From contig OZ199840.1 in the NCBI GenBank assembly GCA_964304625.1, positions 7,688,001-7,752,000 of the forward strand: a DNA stretch of 64,000 nt. Direction: 5' to 3'. The stretch is from Kudoa neothunni (taxonomy: Eukaryota; Cnidaria). Shown here piece after piece: positions 1 to 13,595 of the stretch. Position 1 is the stretch's first letter. Each line of letters opens with the position of its first letter. Position numbers and translations under genes: made by a program. Under the pieces are notes generated by a model. That model worked only from the letters and a program-made list of their open reading frames with translations, searched no databases and had not been told where the DNA came from.

Positions 1-1844
1 AGGTTACGCTTAAGGAGAAAAATCATTTTAAAATTATAATTATTAAATCTGTAACAAAAATCCCATTGTTACATAATAAATAATCTCATATTTTCATAAT
101 TCAGTAAGTAAAATTTTAGCATTCTCTTCAAAATTTATAAAACAGAAAATCTACAAATTAAAAATGTAAATCAAGAAATGTATTTGAAAGTTTTGTAAAT
201 ATCAATAGTTTCAAAACATTGCAAACGGAGATTCGTTTATGTTGGACAAGACTATCTTGAGAGTCAAAAACATATGCAATAAGTCATTCACCGCTAAAAA
301 CCTTGGATTTATTAGTAGTATAGAAAACATCAGTTCATTACTTTGAAATATATAGCGTCAGTTATTATACCAATAAATAGATGCATTTTAAATGTATATA
401 ATAAATAAATAAAGATTAAATAATCATAGTATCCATCAGTACTTTTTATTAAGAAAATAACTTAATAAAATTTACGTAAATGAGGACCTAAAAATAGCGT
501 TACACATGTAAGAAATCATTTTTGTAATATTCAAACTATTCATGGAGATATTAATCATAAAAATAGCCTTCACCAAATTTTAAACAAATATAAGGAATAC
601 TTTTAATTTTACGACATATAAAATACATAATGCTACTCCCACATAGTTTGACCCCGTAAATGAACACATTTATTTGTAAGAATAAACAAATCCCTTAACG
701 TTTTTAAAATTTAATGATAAACAATTGATATATTTGTTGAAATATCTATATACTGCGTTATTATAAGGATAATATGCACGTATTACAGAAAACTATCAAA
801 GAAAAAACTTTTAATTGTTATGATCAAACATAGAAAAAACCACATTTTTTCTATCAAATATTTTAATGGGTTGAATCAAACGAAAAATTTTGACGCAAAT
901 CCTAGTAAATATTTGTTTATCTAAAATGAATAGTTGTTTGTAAAAAATGGTAGTTTTCTTTTAATTTGATTTCGTAATAGTAATTATTAGGGTTGCACCA
1001 ATTGCTCATTTTTTCCAACGACAATTAAAATTTTTAGCATTTGCCGATACCGTTACTAAGATGTGTGCGTGCCTATGTTGCTTGTTTTAATTATGTGATT
1101 AAATTAAATTTTATCTTGGTTATACAAAAAAACTGCCTAATTTACCAAAAACTAATTTATTTTCAATATTAAAAATAAATATCCAGAATATTTTTCTAAA
1201 AAAAAGAAAAATCTCATATTCGCACTATATATACTGGCACGAAATGCCCAGCTTTGTACGGGATTGGGAATATTTTATCATAGAAGAACCTGTTTAAAAA
1301 ATAAAAAAATAAATGAATCCTTTCAATTAACCAGAGAAGAGATTTAACAAACGTTTTTTTAAAATATCATACTTCTATCGACTGTGTTAAATCTAGTTAA
1401 AATTGAGATCATTTTAGAGAAATCATAAAATTAGCAAAATCTGTAAATTCAACGATAACTAGAGACGATTTGTTTATATATGGTTCAAATTAATATCACT
1501 TTATCCGGCCTATTTTCATTCATTCATTCCTCAAAACAGCTTTGTAACCTTTAATATAAAAATGTTTTAAAACAATTAGATAAACTAAAATTTCAATGCA
1601 CATATTAAATTATATCGTTTAGAATTAAGTTTAGCGGATGCTTTAGCGAAATTTGAGGACCCCATTCAGTCTTAGGGCTTTACTTGATCTGATTATAACA
1701 TACGCTATCAATTCGTCGTCAATTTACTCAATTAGTATCTTTCGATATTACTTAAAACCATCTATAGAACTATGATTGTTTACTTAACAATAAAATATAT
1801 TTAAAACCTCAGTATAAGGAGGGTATCTAAGCATACATCTAAAT
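1..1844. other. No gene seen; AT-rich intergenic DNA
   Basis: I find no open frame with recognisable protein similarity and no RNA gene here. The stretch is low-GC, with many short A and T runs. A GC-richer patch at about 990-1070 starts with a motif like GGGTTGCACCAATTGC, which resembles terminal sequences of some hAT elements. I could not find a matching partner end, so I leave it unassigned. Confidence 0.5.
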
Positions 1845-2861
1845 CAGAGGTTTCCAAAGTGGTCGATGAGAACTTCTAGAGGGTCGATACGTGTTATAGA
1901 GATTCCACTAAATTAAATTTAATGGGTTTTTTTAAGGTGATGCTCCTCATGCTACATTATTTAATTATATTAATTATAATTACCCCATAACATTTGTTTT
2001 TTATTTTTAAGTTAAAATCAACCTCCACCTTTCCTAATTATATAATTCAATATTTTTCATTCATGTAGAGACACTTTGTAGTTCATAAAAACTAGCGAAT
2101 ACACTGGCTTTAACAATAGTTTATATAAGTTTATAATTGACTAAGAAGTATAAGTCTAACTTTTAAAATTGATTTGAATCAAAATTACAAAAGCTACAAA
2201 AATAATAATAATCATCTGAAAATGGCGTTTGAACCCGACGAACACTTAAAAACCTCTTCAACCGACCTCGGACTAAGAAAGCACTATATCAGGATAAAGA
2301 CTAAGATATTCTTATTAATTTTTAGAGGCAACCAAGAATAAGTATGAGCTTTTTTATAAATGATGCAACTTAATCTTAAAATCTGCCGTTGTATTTATGT
2401 TTGTGCGAAAGTATGTAGCTATGATCATATACAAGCGATCTAACTTGGGAGACCAATTGAATATTATTTATGATAAAAACAGATTCATTATGGTAGATTT
2501 ACAAATATCTAAAATTTGGCTGTTATATTTTGATGTAACATCGTTAGTAAAAGTTTTTTTGTTGTGTTGGTATAATTTTTCATTTTATTATATATTGGAA
2601 ATAGAATATTAATGGGATATATTTCACATATTTTTATTTATTCCAGTAAAAAAGTTGAATATACTCTGATATTTTTAATAAAATATTTGGAGGGGGTCGG
2701 AAAAAAAAGAAAACTTGGAGACTCCTGCCTAAACTATATTTTTCCTTAGACACCCTTAAGTAAGTCACAGACCACATTAAGAAAAAATTGCCTTAACTAA
2801 TTTTGATGTCACTTAATTTACTCCTTGTCATTTAAAATTTATCTCCAGTTGGGAACCCCTG
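1845..2861. mobile_element. Non-autonomous hAT-type DNA transposon
   Basis: The left end reads CAGAGGTTTCCAAAGTGG. The right end, read on the minus strand, is CAGGGGTTCCCAACTGG. These inverted ends are typical of the hAT (Charlie-like) superfamily. The flanking 8-mers are ATCTAAAT (1837-1844) and ATCTAGAG (2862-2869), matching at six of eight positions and fitting the hAT target preference nTCTAGAn. The interior holds no convincing transposase; the 71-codon open frame at 2397 has no recognisable similarity. It is probably a deletion derivative of a hAT parent such as the element at 7036-8910, though the two ends are not identical. Confidence 0.7.
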
Positions 2862-3107
2862 ATCTAGAGGATTACAAAAGCTCGAAATAAGTGTACAATA
2901 AATGCTTATATCTTATCATTTTTTTATTTTCTTCATGCTCCAAAATACTTATTTACAATCAAGCCCCACAGGAATAAACTCGGAGAAAATAGAGACACAT
3001 CAAACAATTCTAACATAAATAATAAGATAATAAGACAACAAGATAACAATATGACAAGAGTGGATTCTAACTAAACTACAGATATACAATTTTGAAAAAT
3101 AGGAAGT

Positions 3108-6100
3108 TTAGGATTCAACAGTTTGGTCGCCTTTAGCTTTACTGTGATCATCGTCATAGTTGTTCTCTTTAGCGATGAGGCTAAATAGTTCCTTGACTTT
3201 ACGAGCTCTTTCACGATCACTATAACAACATTAAATTGAAATTAAAATTTTCAGTCTAAGATACTTTGCCAAAGTTTCTTCAAGCTGGACCTTGGCGAGA
3301 AATTGGTTGTCTTTTCTGATTTCACGTATGGCTCCCTAATAGTTTGATTGAAGAATTATTCACAATGCAATACACTGGATTCATTAAAAAAAAGCTAAAA
3401 ACCTTGAATTCACGTTTATATTTGTGTTTGAGTTTTTGTCTTTCGTTTATAGCTTTATTGGACGACTTGTTTTTACTGAATGGATTATAACTTAAAGAAA
3501 TTAGGAATTAAATGAACGTTTCATCTATTAATTTACTTGTTTGAAGCAATAATGTTCGGCTCTAGTTGGTTGACAGTTCTAGTGGGAACGATCAAAAGCT
3601 TAACTGGTGGTTTGGGAACGGTTTTCATGGAGTTAAATTGCGATACAATAGCTTCGATTTTGTAATTTATCGCCGAGGAAGAATTTTCGCTTTTTCGCAT
3701 GCTTTTTAAATAAATATTATACATATAATGATGCTAATTATTTGGAATACTTTTGAACAATATTAAAACAATTGGAAAAAATCTCATTGAAGCATGGATC
3801 ATTCTCGTATATGGTGATCAGCTGTTTCAACATCGTCAACATTAGTTCGATTTGTGAAGACTTTAATAAGCGAGTTTTGATCTCCATCCTAAAATGTCAC
3901 CCAATTAAAAGACTTATCTCAAGCAGCACAAAAACCTCGAAATTCCAAATATGATAGGGGCACCTTGAGAAGGACTCATATCCAACAAAACATTGTACAT
4001 AATTCGTTCCCAACATTTTATCATTTCGGGGACAATTTTTTTCGACAACCGCACCCACTATACCAAAAAATTCACGAAATTCACTTAAAGATCAACAAAA
4101 AAATGAATACCCTAATGATATTCGTCATTAACTCATGAATAGCCTCAAAGTCGAAACAAAATTCATTCGAAGTCAACTAAAACAACAATTCACTAGGTTA
4201 CCATTCACAATATAATTACCAAATTCAATATTTTTGTTGAGAGTAGATTAGCTGGGGAGGTAACAGGATGTTTGTAGCTATTCATTGGAAATATACAACT
4301 TATTAGGTGGATAAACTTGATGGACGAATTAATAAAATTTTGTTGTAACAAATGACTATCAGAGTCATTGTTGGATGAAAGCAACATGGATTCATCCAAT
4401 TTTTCGTTTAATTTCAAAAGAATTTGTTGAAAATAATCACACGCAGATCGCACGTCTATTTTCGTCAGTAAAAAACATACCCTAAACAAAATTCATAACA
4501 TAACGATAAAACTAGCAACAAATCACCTGATTAACTGATCATTAACACTCGTTTGAGAAATTTCATGAGAGTACTCAGAGTAATACTCAACAAGAACATA
4601 CAGAAATTTCTACATCAACAATAAGTGGGTTAATTAATCATACAAAGGCATACCTGGTAGCAATCCTTCGTAAGGTGCTTGTTGGTTGTTTCAAATGATT
4701 TCAAATATTCCAATCGTTCGTCATCAGTTTTTCTTCAAGCAAACAGAATTAACAATCCAAATCAACCACAACAACAAATACTTATCGACATTAAGTAGTT
4801 GATAGAGTTGTTTAGAATTCAGAGGTACTATACAATTGAATAGAACTTGAACGAGAAATACACGTACTTGTTTTCTTCAATGCACTATCATTATTAAAAC
4901 AGTCAATAGGAGTGTTTAAGTCAAATTGAGAGGTTTCTGGCTCATAATTTTTTAAGTATTGTGGTTTTGAAAATTCTTCTTTATCTTTGATGCTAACAAT
5001 TCCAAACTATTAAAATGACCAATAAAACAGTCGGAGTGTGTTGTGTGATTTGGGTAAAAACAACAATAATCAATGTATTAAAATATTAAAAATTTTGGAG
5101 ATTGTGACAAAAAATTGAAATTACCCAAGGGAATCTGCCGAAATTTTCGAATTCAAATAAGAACGAATAGGTCTACTCGTCGAGGTGACTTTTTCTACTT
5201 GAGATTGATTGGTTGGATCAACTTTTAGAATTTTAGCATCTTCAGCCAATTCGTCCTCGTTATTTTTAACAGAAATAGCCACTCGCTTCGAACTATTCAA
5301 CATTAACAACTCTCGATCATAATCATTGTTGGTTGTTGAATCGGCATTGGTTTTGATAGATGCATTAGTAGATTCAACATCAATTCTAGAAACGGCATCC
5401 TTAAATTGCGACCATTCGGTATCTAATGTGTCGTAGATTTGTTTCAATTCATCAACTTCAGCCTAAAAACATAAGTTGAAAAGAGGGTCGATCTAGAATG
5501 TAAAAATACTTGATGTTGATTGGATTTGTCTACGATGCTCTGCATAAATGAATTTTTGGACATGTAATCGTCATAGTACGAAGGTGACTTAAAACAATAA
5601 CTTTACAATGATCCCATGTTTTTAAAATAATACTTTATTGTCGTCTACTGGTTGAAACAGATCGTCGTCAAAATTCCCGCCAAAATGATTGTCAATATCG
5701 TCAATGTAGGTGGTTTGGATGAAATCTACATCATTATTGGATTGATATTGTGGGTTGCCTTCGTATTGGAGATGTTGTCCTCTATGTGTTAATGTAAGTT
5801 GTTCCGCCACACCTTCAAGATCGACATTTGCGCCCTTAAAAACACAAGTCGAAAGATAAATAAATATTAAAAGGGAAATATTGCTTACTTGTTGTTTTCT
5901 AATGTTATCTATTCTTTTATCCACGTATTGGTTAGTCTTGGAAACAATTACATCACACAATACAAACTAATTTTACTCTGTTCACATTATTATATTCTTT
6001 AAGAAGTGTATTTTTTCTCTTAATAATTAAATAAATTTATTATTTAATTTGTTGAATACTTTTAATTGTGCTCTTGAGCGTGACAACAAAGGTTGGCCTT

Positions 6101-6239
6101 TAGAATGTTTTTCACTTTTACCAATCACTGGAAATTTCACCTGGGAAATCTGGGTATCGAAAGCATTTGTTTTCAATTTGTTTCTAGAAAGAAATCTCTT
6201 TTTTCTTAATTTCGTCACTCGCTCGCTGTGACGTACCAT
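3108..6239 (-). CDS. NOP14: Nucleolar protein NOP14 (U3 snoRNP / small-subunit processome)
   Basis: NOP14 acts in the nucleolus in 18S rRNA maturation and 40S assembly. Exon 1 (6060-6239) encodes MVRHSERVTKLRKKRF then FDTQISQVKFPVIG and LSRSRAQLK, matching the N-terminal KF.I.GRK..SRARALRK region. Further exons are 5889-5966, 5634-5834 (LTLTHRGQHL, the LTHYGQSL motif), 5510-5587 and 5125-5462 (DYDRELLMLNSSKR). Later exons carry IPLNSKQLYQLLN, FIHLISCIFPMNSYKHPVTSPA and a basic C-terminus with RERARKVKELFSLIAKENN, where the family has RKRKVKQLFNSLA. The gene has roughly 16 exons with introns of about 40-70 nt. Every junction I traced keeps frame, so it looks functional. It encodes fewer residues than human NOP14 (857), mainly because the acidic middle is short. 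The stop is at 3108-3110. The start is the first ATG before the conserved basic N-terminus. Confidence 0.88.
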
Positions 6240-6414
6240 TCTCGTTATGATCGGCTAACATCGGAACGTTACAAACATTACCAAAGTTGTTAATACGATT
6301 GATTTTAAATGTTTTTCTATAATTATAGCGCTTTATATAAAAGATTTTTTTACGGGGAAATGGAAAGTTGCTATTTGTTTATAGTTAGTATCTTAAGAGA
6401 TGACATTAAAACCA

Positions 6415-6920
6415 GCCGAGGTCAAATAGCCCAGTGATGTGATGATTGGACTCGATACCCGGAGGTACTGGGTGCGATTCCCGCGATTGGTCAATCTCTG
6501 TTTCCGTACGAGTGTCTCTACCCCCTAATGTGTGTGTGTGTGTGTGTGTGTGGGGGGGGGGTGTTGTTAGAGTGTGGTTGCATTAAAGTGTAATTCCACT
6601 TGCAATTACTGTTTGAGCTAGCAGCAGAGAAGGTTAAATCAGACGTTTGAATCGTCGGGGAAGCGGTAACAGACTTTAAATCTCTGTTGAGCCAAAGTTC
6701 TTATGGATTTTTGGATAGGGTTTGGGGTGGAAGTTGTCCCGCAAACGAGGATGTTCAATAGATTAAACTCCCACACTACCGCAGAGAAATAAGGGGCGAG
6801 GGGGTTGATATTACTCGACCTGCGATTCCCACCGCATTAATAGAATAGGATGGCCTAACCAACCATAACTCCCCAACCTAATAAGTCATACCAGGGGTTT
6901 TATATTGTAAACAAAAAAAA
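6415..6920 (+). mobile_element. tRNA-derived SINE (copy A)
   Basis: The copy opens GCCGAGGTCAAATAGCCCAG, followed by GGTGCGATTCCCGCG. These resemble RNA polymerase III box A and box B of a tRNA-like head. The body carries TTTGAATCGTCGGGG and CCCACACTACCGCAGAGAAATAA, both shared with the copies at 26812 and 34170. The 3' end has ACCAGGGGTTTTATATTGTA followed by an A-rich tail, and copy C ends with nearly the same tail. A TG microsatellite running into a G tract (about 6531-6560) has expanded inside the element. The copy lies just upstream of NOP14 on the opposite strand, about 180 nt from its start codon, so it may sit in the promoter region. Confidence 0.7.
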
Positions 6921-7035
6921 GATGAAATAAAAACCAAGGGACGATTGCTATTGACCCAGGTTAGACATAGTACAGCCCGTTATGCTATTTATTCGCTTAT
7001 CGATTGCAAATAAGATGCTTCTATTTATTCTAAAT

Positions 7036-8910
7036 CAGCGCTTCTCAACTAAAACTGGACTCGCACCCCCATTTTATGAAAATACGAAATTCGCACCCCT
7101 TCGCACATGATGGCGGAGAATCTTTTAAACCGTGCATTATTGAATCAGCACAAATTGTATTGAGTGAAGAGGTTGCAAATAAACTTAAAAGGATTCCTAT
7201 GTTGAATAATGTTATCCGAAAATGAATCGACGCCATTGGAGAGGATATCCTTAATCAAATAATTTTGGAGATCGAATCATCACCTTTTACGATTTCAATC
7301 CAATTGGATGAATCCACGGACGTTGAAAATTGTAGTCAACTCATCTGTTTCGTTCGCTACGTAAAGGAAACCACAACAACCGCAAAAAACATTTAATACG
7401 GTGAAATATTTTTAAAATAATGTGGATATTTCTTTGAATCGAATTGGATTTGTTTTATTAATCAGAAATGAAGTACCTAATGTTTTGATTACACATTGTT
7501 TCCTTCATCGTTAAGCGTTGGTGTCTAAGACTTTACCGGATAATTTTAAAAGAATTACGGATACGTGTGTGAAAATTATCAACTTTATTCGCGGAAGAAC
7601 ATTAAATCCTCGCCTGTTCGAGGCATTTTGCAGTGAATTTGACGCTTATTCTTCTGCCATACTATTTCATACCGAAGTTAGATGGCTTTCTCGGTGTAGA
7701 TTCTTGGAAAGCTTTTTTAACCTTCGACATGAAATTCAAGAATTTTTAAGTAGACAAAATTCAGAGCTGGCTGAGGCTTTTGAGGAGCCAGACTTTTTAT
7801 TAATACTGGCCTATTTGAAAGATATATTTTTACACCTTAACGATTTGAGTTATTCTATTCAAGGGAAGGACATGAATATTGTGACAACCTCTGAAAAACT
7901 GCGTGCATTTCGCAGGAAATTACTTTTGTGGAGCTTTGGGATTCAAGATGAAAATTTCGCAAACTTTTCATCTCTTGATGAAGTTCTTCAATTTGAAGAT
8001 AATCAAAAAATCGACAAAATATAATGTCTAACATTGGTTACCACCTTAAAGCGTTGATTCTCTCATTTAATGGGTATTTTTCGACAGGAAATTTGGATGC
8101 ATCTGACGTTTGGATCATCAACCCATTCTCATTTAAATTTGAAAATGTGCGTAATGACGACCACAATATTGAAGAGCTAATTGATTTGCAAGAATGTCAA
8201 TCAATGAAACTCATATATGACTCAAATACACTTGAAAAATCTTGGTGTCATGCTCAGACTGCTCATCCATTCTTTGCAAAGCTGGCGTTGAACATTCTAA
8301 TCCCATTTTCTACAACTTGGTTGTGTGAGTCAGGTTTTTCATTTTTGGTGCATATAAACAACAAATATAGAAATTTGTTAAATCCTGAGAATGATTTGCG
8401 ATTTTCGTTAACTAACAAAGAACCACGATCTGAAATAGTAGTTAACGATCGTAAAGGAAACGAAAGTAGATAATCAAAAAATATTTTATCCTTTTTTTGT
8501 TTCTATAAAGTTTTTCAATAAATTTATTGGTTTCTTTGCGTGCCCATTTCATTCCTATTTTGAACATTGTACGTAAATGATTTAAACATCAATAGATTTA
8601 TTTGGATTTTCATAGTAAAATTGTTAAAAGATACAATCAATTATTTTTTTAAATTATGTTTATAAAATTCCAAATATTTCGTTGTACTTTAAGTTTAAAA
8701 TATGGAAAATTAGTCAAGAAAATTCTTAAACGTTTGTTCCAAGCTGTATTTTTATAAAGTCCAATTAATCATAAGAATAATTTATACTTTAAATTTGAAA
8801 TGTATAAATTTAAATTGTAATTAAGGTCGTGTTAGACAACTGGTTTTCTTTGATCCCTTTTACGGTGAATAAAGATTGGGTTCGAGAGTAAAATTTGAAG
8901 GGAACCACTG
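7036..8910 (+). mobile_element. Decayed hAT transposon with transposase remnants
   Basis: The left end is CAGCGCTTCTCAACT. The right end read on the minus strand is CAGTGGTTCCCTTC, forming hAT-type inverted ends. The flanking 8-mers TTCTAAAT and CTATAGAG agree only partly. Three transposase segments are visible on the plus strand. One at about 7130-7390 has the catalytic-start motif SIQLDESTDVENCSQLICFV. One at 7518-8024 has LPDNFKRITDTCVKIINFIRG and HTEVRWLSRCRFLESFFNLR. One at 8024-8473 has the C-terminal dimerisation region with AHPFFAKLALNILIPFSTTW. This layout is that of SCAND3/ZBED5/GTF2IRD2-type hAT transposases. There is an in-frame stop near 7220, loss of frame at about 7390-7510, and a frame change at 8024, where two open frames overlap by one base. 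The element cannot make an intact transposase. Confidence 0.85.
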
Positions 8911-10374
8911 CTATAGAGAGAGAAATAAACACAAACAAAAAATTTTTGATATATTGAGGCCAATTGATTTTTATTTTAAACGCTGATTATACTTACCGAA
9001 TAATTAAATCGACCAAAATATCCTCACAACTAATACATCGAGTGTTCCCTATTTATCATTTTGGCAAGTAAAAATTTTCAGAGTACTTCCTTCAAGTTTG
9101 ATCCCATTATTTTGATTTCTTAGGAACAATATGAATCAGGCGTTTTAGTTACCTTCTGATCCTTTGATTGTTAACAAGTAATGGTTGGTAGAAACATAAT
9201 AAATATTAATCAGTGTTTAATTTAAACATCCAATATTGATTAATAGCCTAAGAATTTGCATTCTAAACATGAAACATTGATCACGCTTGATTTTATCGTT
9301 CAGCGAGCTTGGGCGAAGTGTTGTATTAGCTCGCCGAATTGACTTCGGGAGGATTAACTGACCCAATGAAGCATCTTTTTCTCGAATTTCAGCCGGTAGA
9401 AACGTCCTAAAATTTGCACGGCATTTTGAAATACTTTTTTATTAACTATGGTAAAATAAACGTCTGGAGTCCAAAAGACCACAAGTTCGTTGGAATGTAA
9501 TTTTCTATTTCAATGGGAAATTTTATTAATTTTGTTTTCAAAGTTTTCCAAGTTGAAAATGTCGTAATTCAATGGAAACAACATGAATTTCAAGTGTTTG
9601 AAAGAATAATTAACTTATTATAATCAATTTAAAACTCGACAAATGAACACCTTATTAGCGTCTACACAACTTGAGTATGATCAAATAAATGAACTATGAA
9701 TTTTATATTTGAAAAAATTGTAATTCTGAATTACAACCCTAAACATAGTCAAATTGCGATTTTTTTTGAATTATACAATAGGTAATGGACGGTTCGTAAT
9801 TCCCCTGTGCGCCTCAAAACTTAATGTATTAAATCCTGCCACAGAAATCAGTTTCCTGTTTCACATTCAAACACAAATTCATTATTTTTTTATATTTATA
9901 TTATTTACGTTTCATTTTTATAACTGCTTTTCGATAAAATTTTTTTAATCCGACCCTCGAAGCTTATGAAAATAAAAAAATTTGCCACCTCAGTTAAAAC
10001 CTCTGGTGACCCCTGTTCTAACTAAAAACAAGGTCAGTTTATTATCCTCGCGCGCGCACTTATATCTCCTCTCATAATCCACATAATCGTTCCAGAAAAT
10101 ATGCGTAGCGAACGCGTTAAATTGATATTGTAGATGGCTAATTGTTCGGCATCAATTCCACGTATACGCGCTAACGAAAATTAGTTTAACATAAATTATT
10201 CCCGAATGAGTACGAATAAAAGGAAAACCTTTAGTTATTAACGTTAAAAAAAATTAAAAAAGGTGGAAACATTCTAGTAGCTTCTAGAAAGCGGATCACT
10301 ATTACATAAGAAAATCGTGTTATGCGAAACACAGCGAGCGCAAACGAACCAACTTTGTTTAGGAGGAAGGCGTG
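8911..10374. other. Gene-free stretch with a solo hAT end
   Basis: No coding exon is recognisable. At about 9983-10014 the sequence ends ACCTCTGGTGACCCCTG, which read on the minus strand is CAGGGGTCACCAGAGG, a hAT-type terminus. I found no matching left terminus, so it is either a truncated element or one whose partner has decayed. A GC-richer patch at 9300-9380 is unexplained. The last few hundred bases should contain the CacyBP promoter, but I see no clear core promoter motif. Confidence 0.4.
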
Positions 10375-11228
10375 ATGGAGGCTGTAATTTTATATTAACA
10401 AATGGATATTTGTCAATATATTCTATTTAGTTGAGAAAAGACGTTGAGGAACTTCAGGCATTGATGGCTTCAGCTACACGTGCAAATGTGAAACTTATTT
10501 TGAGCAATAAGATTCAAGAGTTGGAAACAAAACTAAGAGATCTTAAAGATATGAATACCGTTGGTTCAACCCTTAGAAGTGCCTGTGCCACCTTTTTCAA
10601 ACCAATTAAAAATTATTGTAATTATCTAAATGAGTTTGGTGGACTTGTTTGTGCTGATTTTTGTTGTATACAGCTTGGGACCAAAACAAAGACTTTGTCA
10701 AAATTTATATTAGTTTGGAAGGAATAGGCCAACTAGATAAACAAAATATCGACATTAGTTATGAGGATAAAAGTGTTTATGTAAAAGTTACAAATCTGAA
10801 TGGTTGCAATTATCAATTATATCTTCCCACATTGCTCCAATCTATCAGCATAGAAGAATGTTCATTTAAGGTATTTTAAATTTTTCTATTGACACAATTT
10901 GTTAAATTGGATTGTTTGAGTGCAGGTGAAGAATGATGTGCTATACATTTTTTTGAAAAAGAAGGAATCGTCCAATTGGGATTGTCTCAGTGCACATGAA
11001 AAAAAATCAGAACCCAAAATGTAATTTTTGTAAACTTTTGTCATTTTGTTTTGTTGATATCGATTTAGGGAGCCACCAAAACCCTCCGAAGATCCCACCA
11101 AAGGATTAATGGATATGGTTAAAAAAATGTATGACGAAGGTGATGATGAAACTAAAAGAATGCTTAACAAGGCCATGTCTGAGGCCTATGCTAACAAAGG
11201 ACAACTTCCTAATCTGGAGAATAAATAA
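10375..11228 (+). CDS. CACYBP: Calcyclin-binding protein / Siah-interacting protein (CacyBP/SIP)
   Basis: CacyBP/SIP is a cytosolic adaptor that bridges the Siah-1 E3 ligase to Skp1 and binds S100 proteins and tubulin. Exons are 10375-10383, 10431-10617, 10674-10870, 10926-11020 and 11069-11228. Introns are 47-56 nt, all GT..AG. The spliced CDS is 648 nt, giving 215 residues, close to the usual 228. Domains in order: an N-terminal helical region (LRKDVEELQALM...), a CS domain starting at NYSWDQNKDFVKIYISLEG and including NLNGCNYQLYLP, then an SGS domain with DPTKGLMDMVKKMYDEGDDE. The tiny first exon encodes only MEA and was chosen because its splice donor puts the conserved N-terminus in frame. 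A polyadenylation-like AATAAA overlaps the stop codon. The gene appears intact. Confidence 0.93.
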
Positions 11229-13595
11229 ACATACACTATTAAAATATACAGATAAGTTTTGATTAGTTTCTGTGTTTATCTTTACGGGAGCTTAATATTT
11301 TGCTGTTATGCAATCACTTATTAACTGCTGCTAGTGGGCTAAATTAACCCTATTTATTATTGGGGTTCACGCATATTTTTTATTAGAAATTGAGCGTATT
11401 TTCTTTAATTTACTCAATAATAAAATATTGAAAAAATAAAATTAAAATTTTAGATTTAATTTAGACTTTAAGAAGTTTCGTTATATTGCCTAGACACAAT
11501 AAATGTTGAAGCACGCTGATTATTCGTTACATATAGTTATTAGAACGTCTCAGAAATCTGTTTCACGACTAATTAAATTAAATTTAATGATTTGGAGATT
11601 CATGCTCTGTTATTCTCAAATTGGTACACTATAAGCCATTTGATTCAAATGTGTTTTTACTTTCTTTGTTATCATATCATATAAATAAAATAAATAAACA
11701 AAAAAACTTGGGTCATTTTAGCGCGTGACTTTTTTTCTGCATTTTTAAAATTATACTTTTTTAATAGTTTAGAAAAATATCATTACAGTGTCCAACTGGT
11801 CTTAAATTTACAAGAAGCTGTAGAATTATCAATCAAGAAAGCTTCACTTATGCATTTATTTCACAAAGTAGTTATGGGAGGTTGGTTTATGGTGTTGTGT
11901 CTTTGTTTTGGAATAGAGGCAATATTACAGCCTTTTGCTTAAGAACGGCACCGAATTATTTCTCAATGCAGTAATTGGTTAGTGTCATTCCGCAAATCAA
12001 AACAATACGCCTGGGAATAGATAAATAAACCTACGCTTCACTATAAATAAAGTTAAGAAAAAAAGCTACTCAGAGTTACTAAATTGTAAGTAATTGATTG
12101 TATGAAGTATAATATAAATGCTAAGTGTCAAGGTTCGGGATTTCTTTTATCATTTGAATCCTCTAGGCAACTCATCGATACTAGCAACCATAGTGACAGA
12201 ACTATATCCATTTACTGATGATTTTATATTTGTTGGCGTTAATTCGTACTTTATAACACCAAGCGTCTAATAATTTAAATGTGAGATTGAAAAAATATTG
12301 CCACAATGTTCGATATCGTATTTTGCAGTAAAATGGATGTAGATATTATGAGATGTGGAAATATTTTAGAAAAAAAGTGGTGTTAATGAGATATAGCTTA
12401 AATTTTTTTAAACTAGATTTAGAATTTTTATTTAAAAACACCAAGAAGTTATTATGAGTCTTCTGAAGAACTCGTATTTCGTTTGTACAATGACCTCATT
12501 CATGTTGTATATTCGTATACTTTGACTTTGCAATTCCTAAAACTTTTTTCCAACCGCTAATAATGATTTTCTTGGGTGAGGAACTCTTTACAGTCAGTTG
12601 AAACATCAAGAAAATAAAGTGTTGGTTTGAAATAAGTGATTAGCTTAATCATAATTAAGCTAGGAATTTTAAAAACTAGAAACGAATAATTTAAATTCCT
12701 TATAATTAAAAATTTTGGTTTTGTATTTTTGAAAAGCACACAATTTAGAATAGAATATTTCCTCTGCAAAGTTTCACATAACATTGTCAATTCCATCGAT
12801 GGATCGAGAATCTAACTCCATATTATTTAATACAGTTAGATACATCTTCGATGATAGCATATCCGGTTATATAATTGATAGTCTCGTAGTCATTGTTGAA
12901 TAGGTCATAAAACGATTTTCATAGAGGAAGAATTGTAATGGGGTGGTTTGTAAGTCGCAGTTTAATCTTAATACATTATTCCAAACACATTAATCCGTAC
13001 CTTGAGATATACAAAATATAATCTCAACAACTAATTCTGATGGTGCTTTAGGATTATTCAGGGGCTCTAATCGCATGTGTTCCGTTCTGTTTAATTATAG
13101 TAGGCATTAATTCAAAAATTAAAAGTTCACGTTGTTTTGTAACGTATCGATATGAAATAGGCTGCGAAAACACGACAAGAATCGTGGACAAGTAAACATA
13201 TTGTGATTTTAGCTTTGAGTCGCATTTTTGCCGTATAGTTTATTAAAGTGTTGATCTAACATCGTTACTATCAATAAAGTGGTGTGAAATGAAAGAAAAT
13301 TGATGAACAAAACATCTAAGATATTTTGTTACAAGTGTATATATCGATTGAATAACATACAATTAATTCCCTTGAGGCTATTCAATGATAATCATTTTTT
13401 AACTGAACAATCCATTGATTTCACAATTGAATAATTTGAACTTAATTAATAGTCGACAGAATTTCTTTGCATATTTATGATAAATTTGAATTAATTAGAT
13501 ATAACTTTTCGATTGTCGGGTTGGAATTCTATAAATCCAATTTGGTTGGATAATTTTATTGAAGCAGGCGCGAATAGCATGTATTTTGTTTGCAA
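11229..13595. other. Intergenic, no gene seen
   Basis: Between CacyBP and the first nucleotidase copy I see only AT-rich sequence. The longest open frame (minus strand, 12557-12796) is low-complexity and resembles nothing I know. The last few tens of bases before 13596 should contain the nucleotidase promoter, but I see no recognisable TATA or initiator. Confidence 0.5.

Noticed and set aside
6531-6560. TG/G tract considered as a structured regulatory element
   Set aside because: It is a microsatellite expansion inside a SINE, absent from the other copies.
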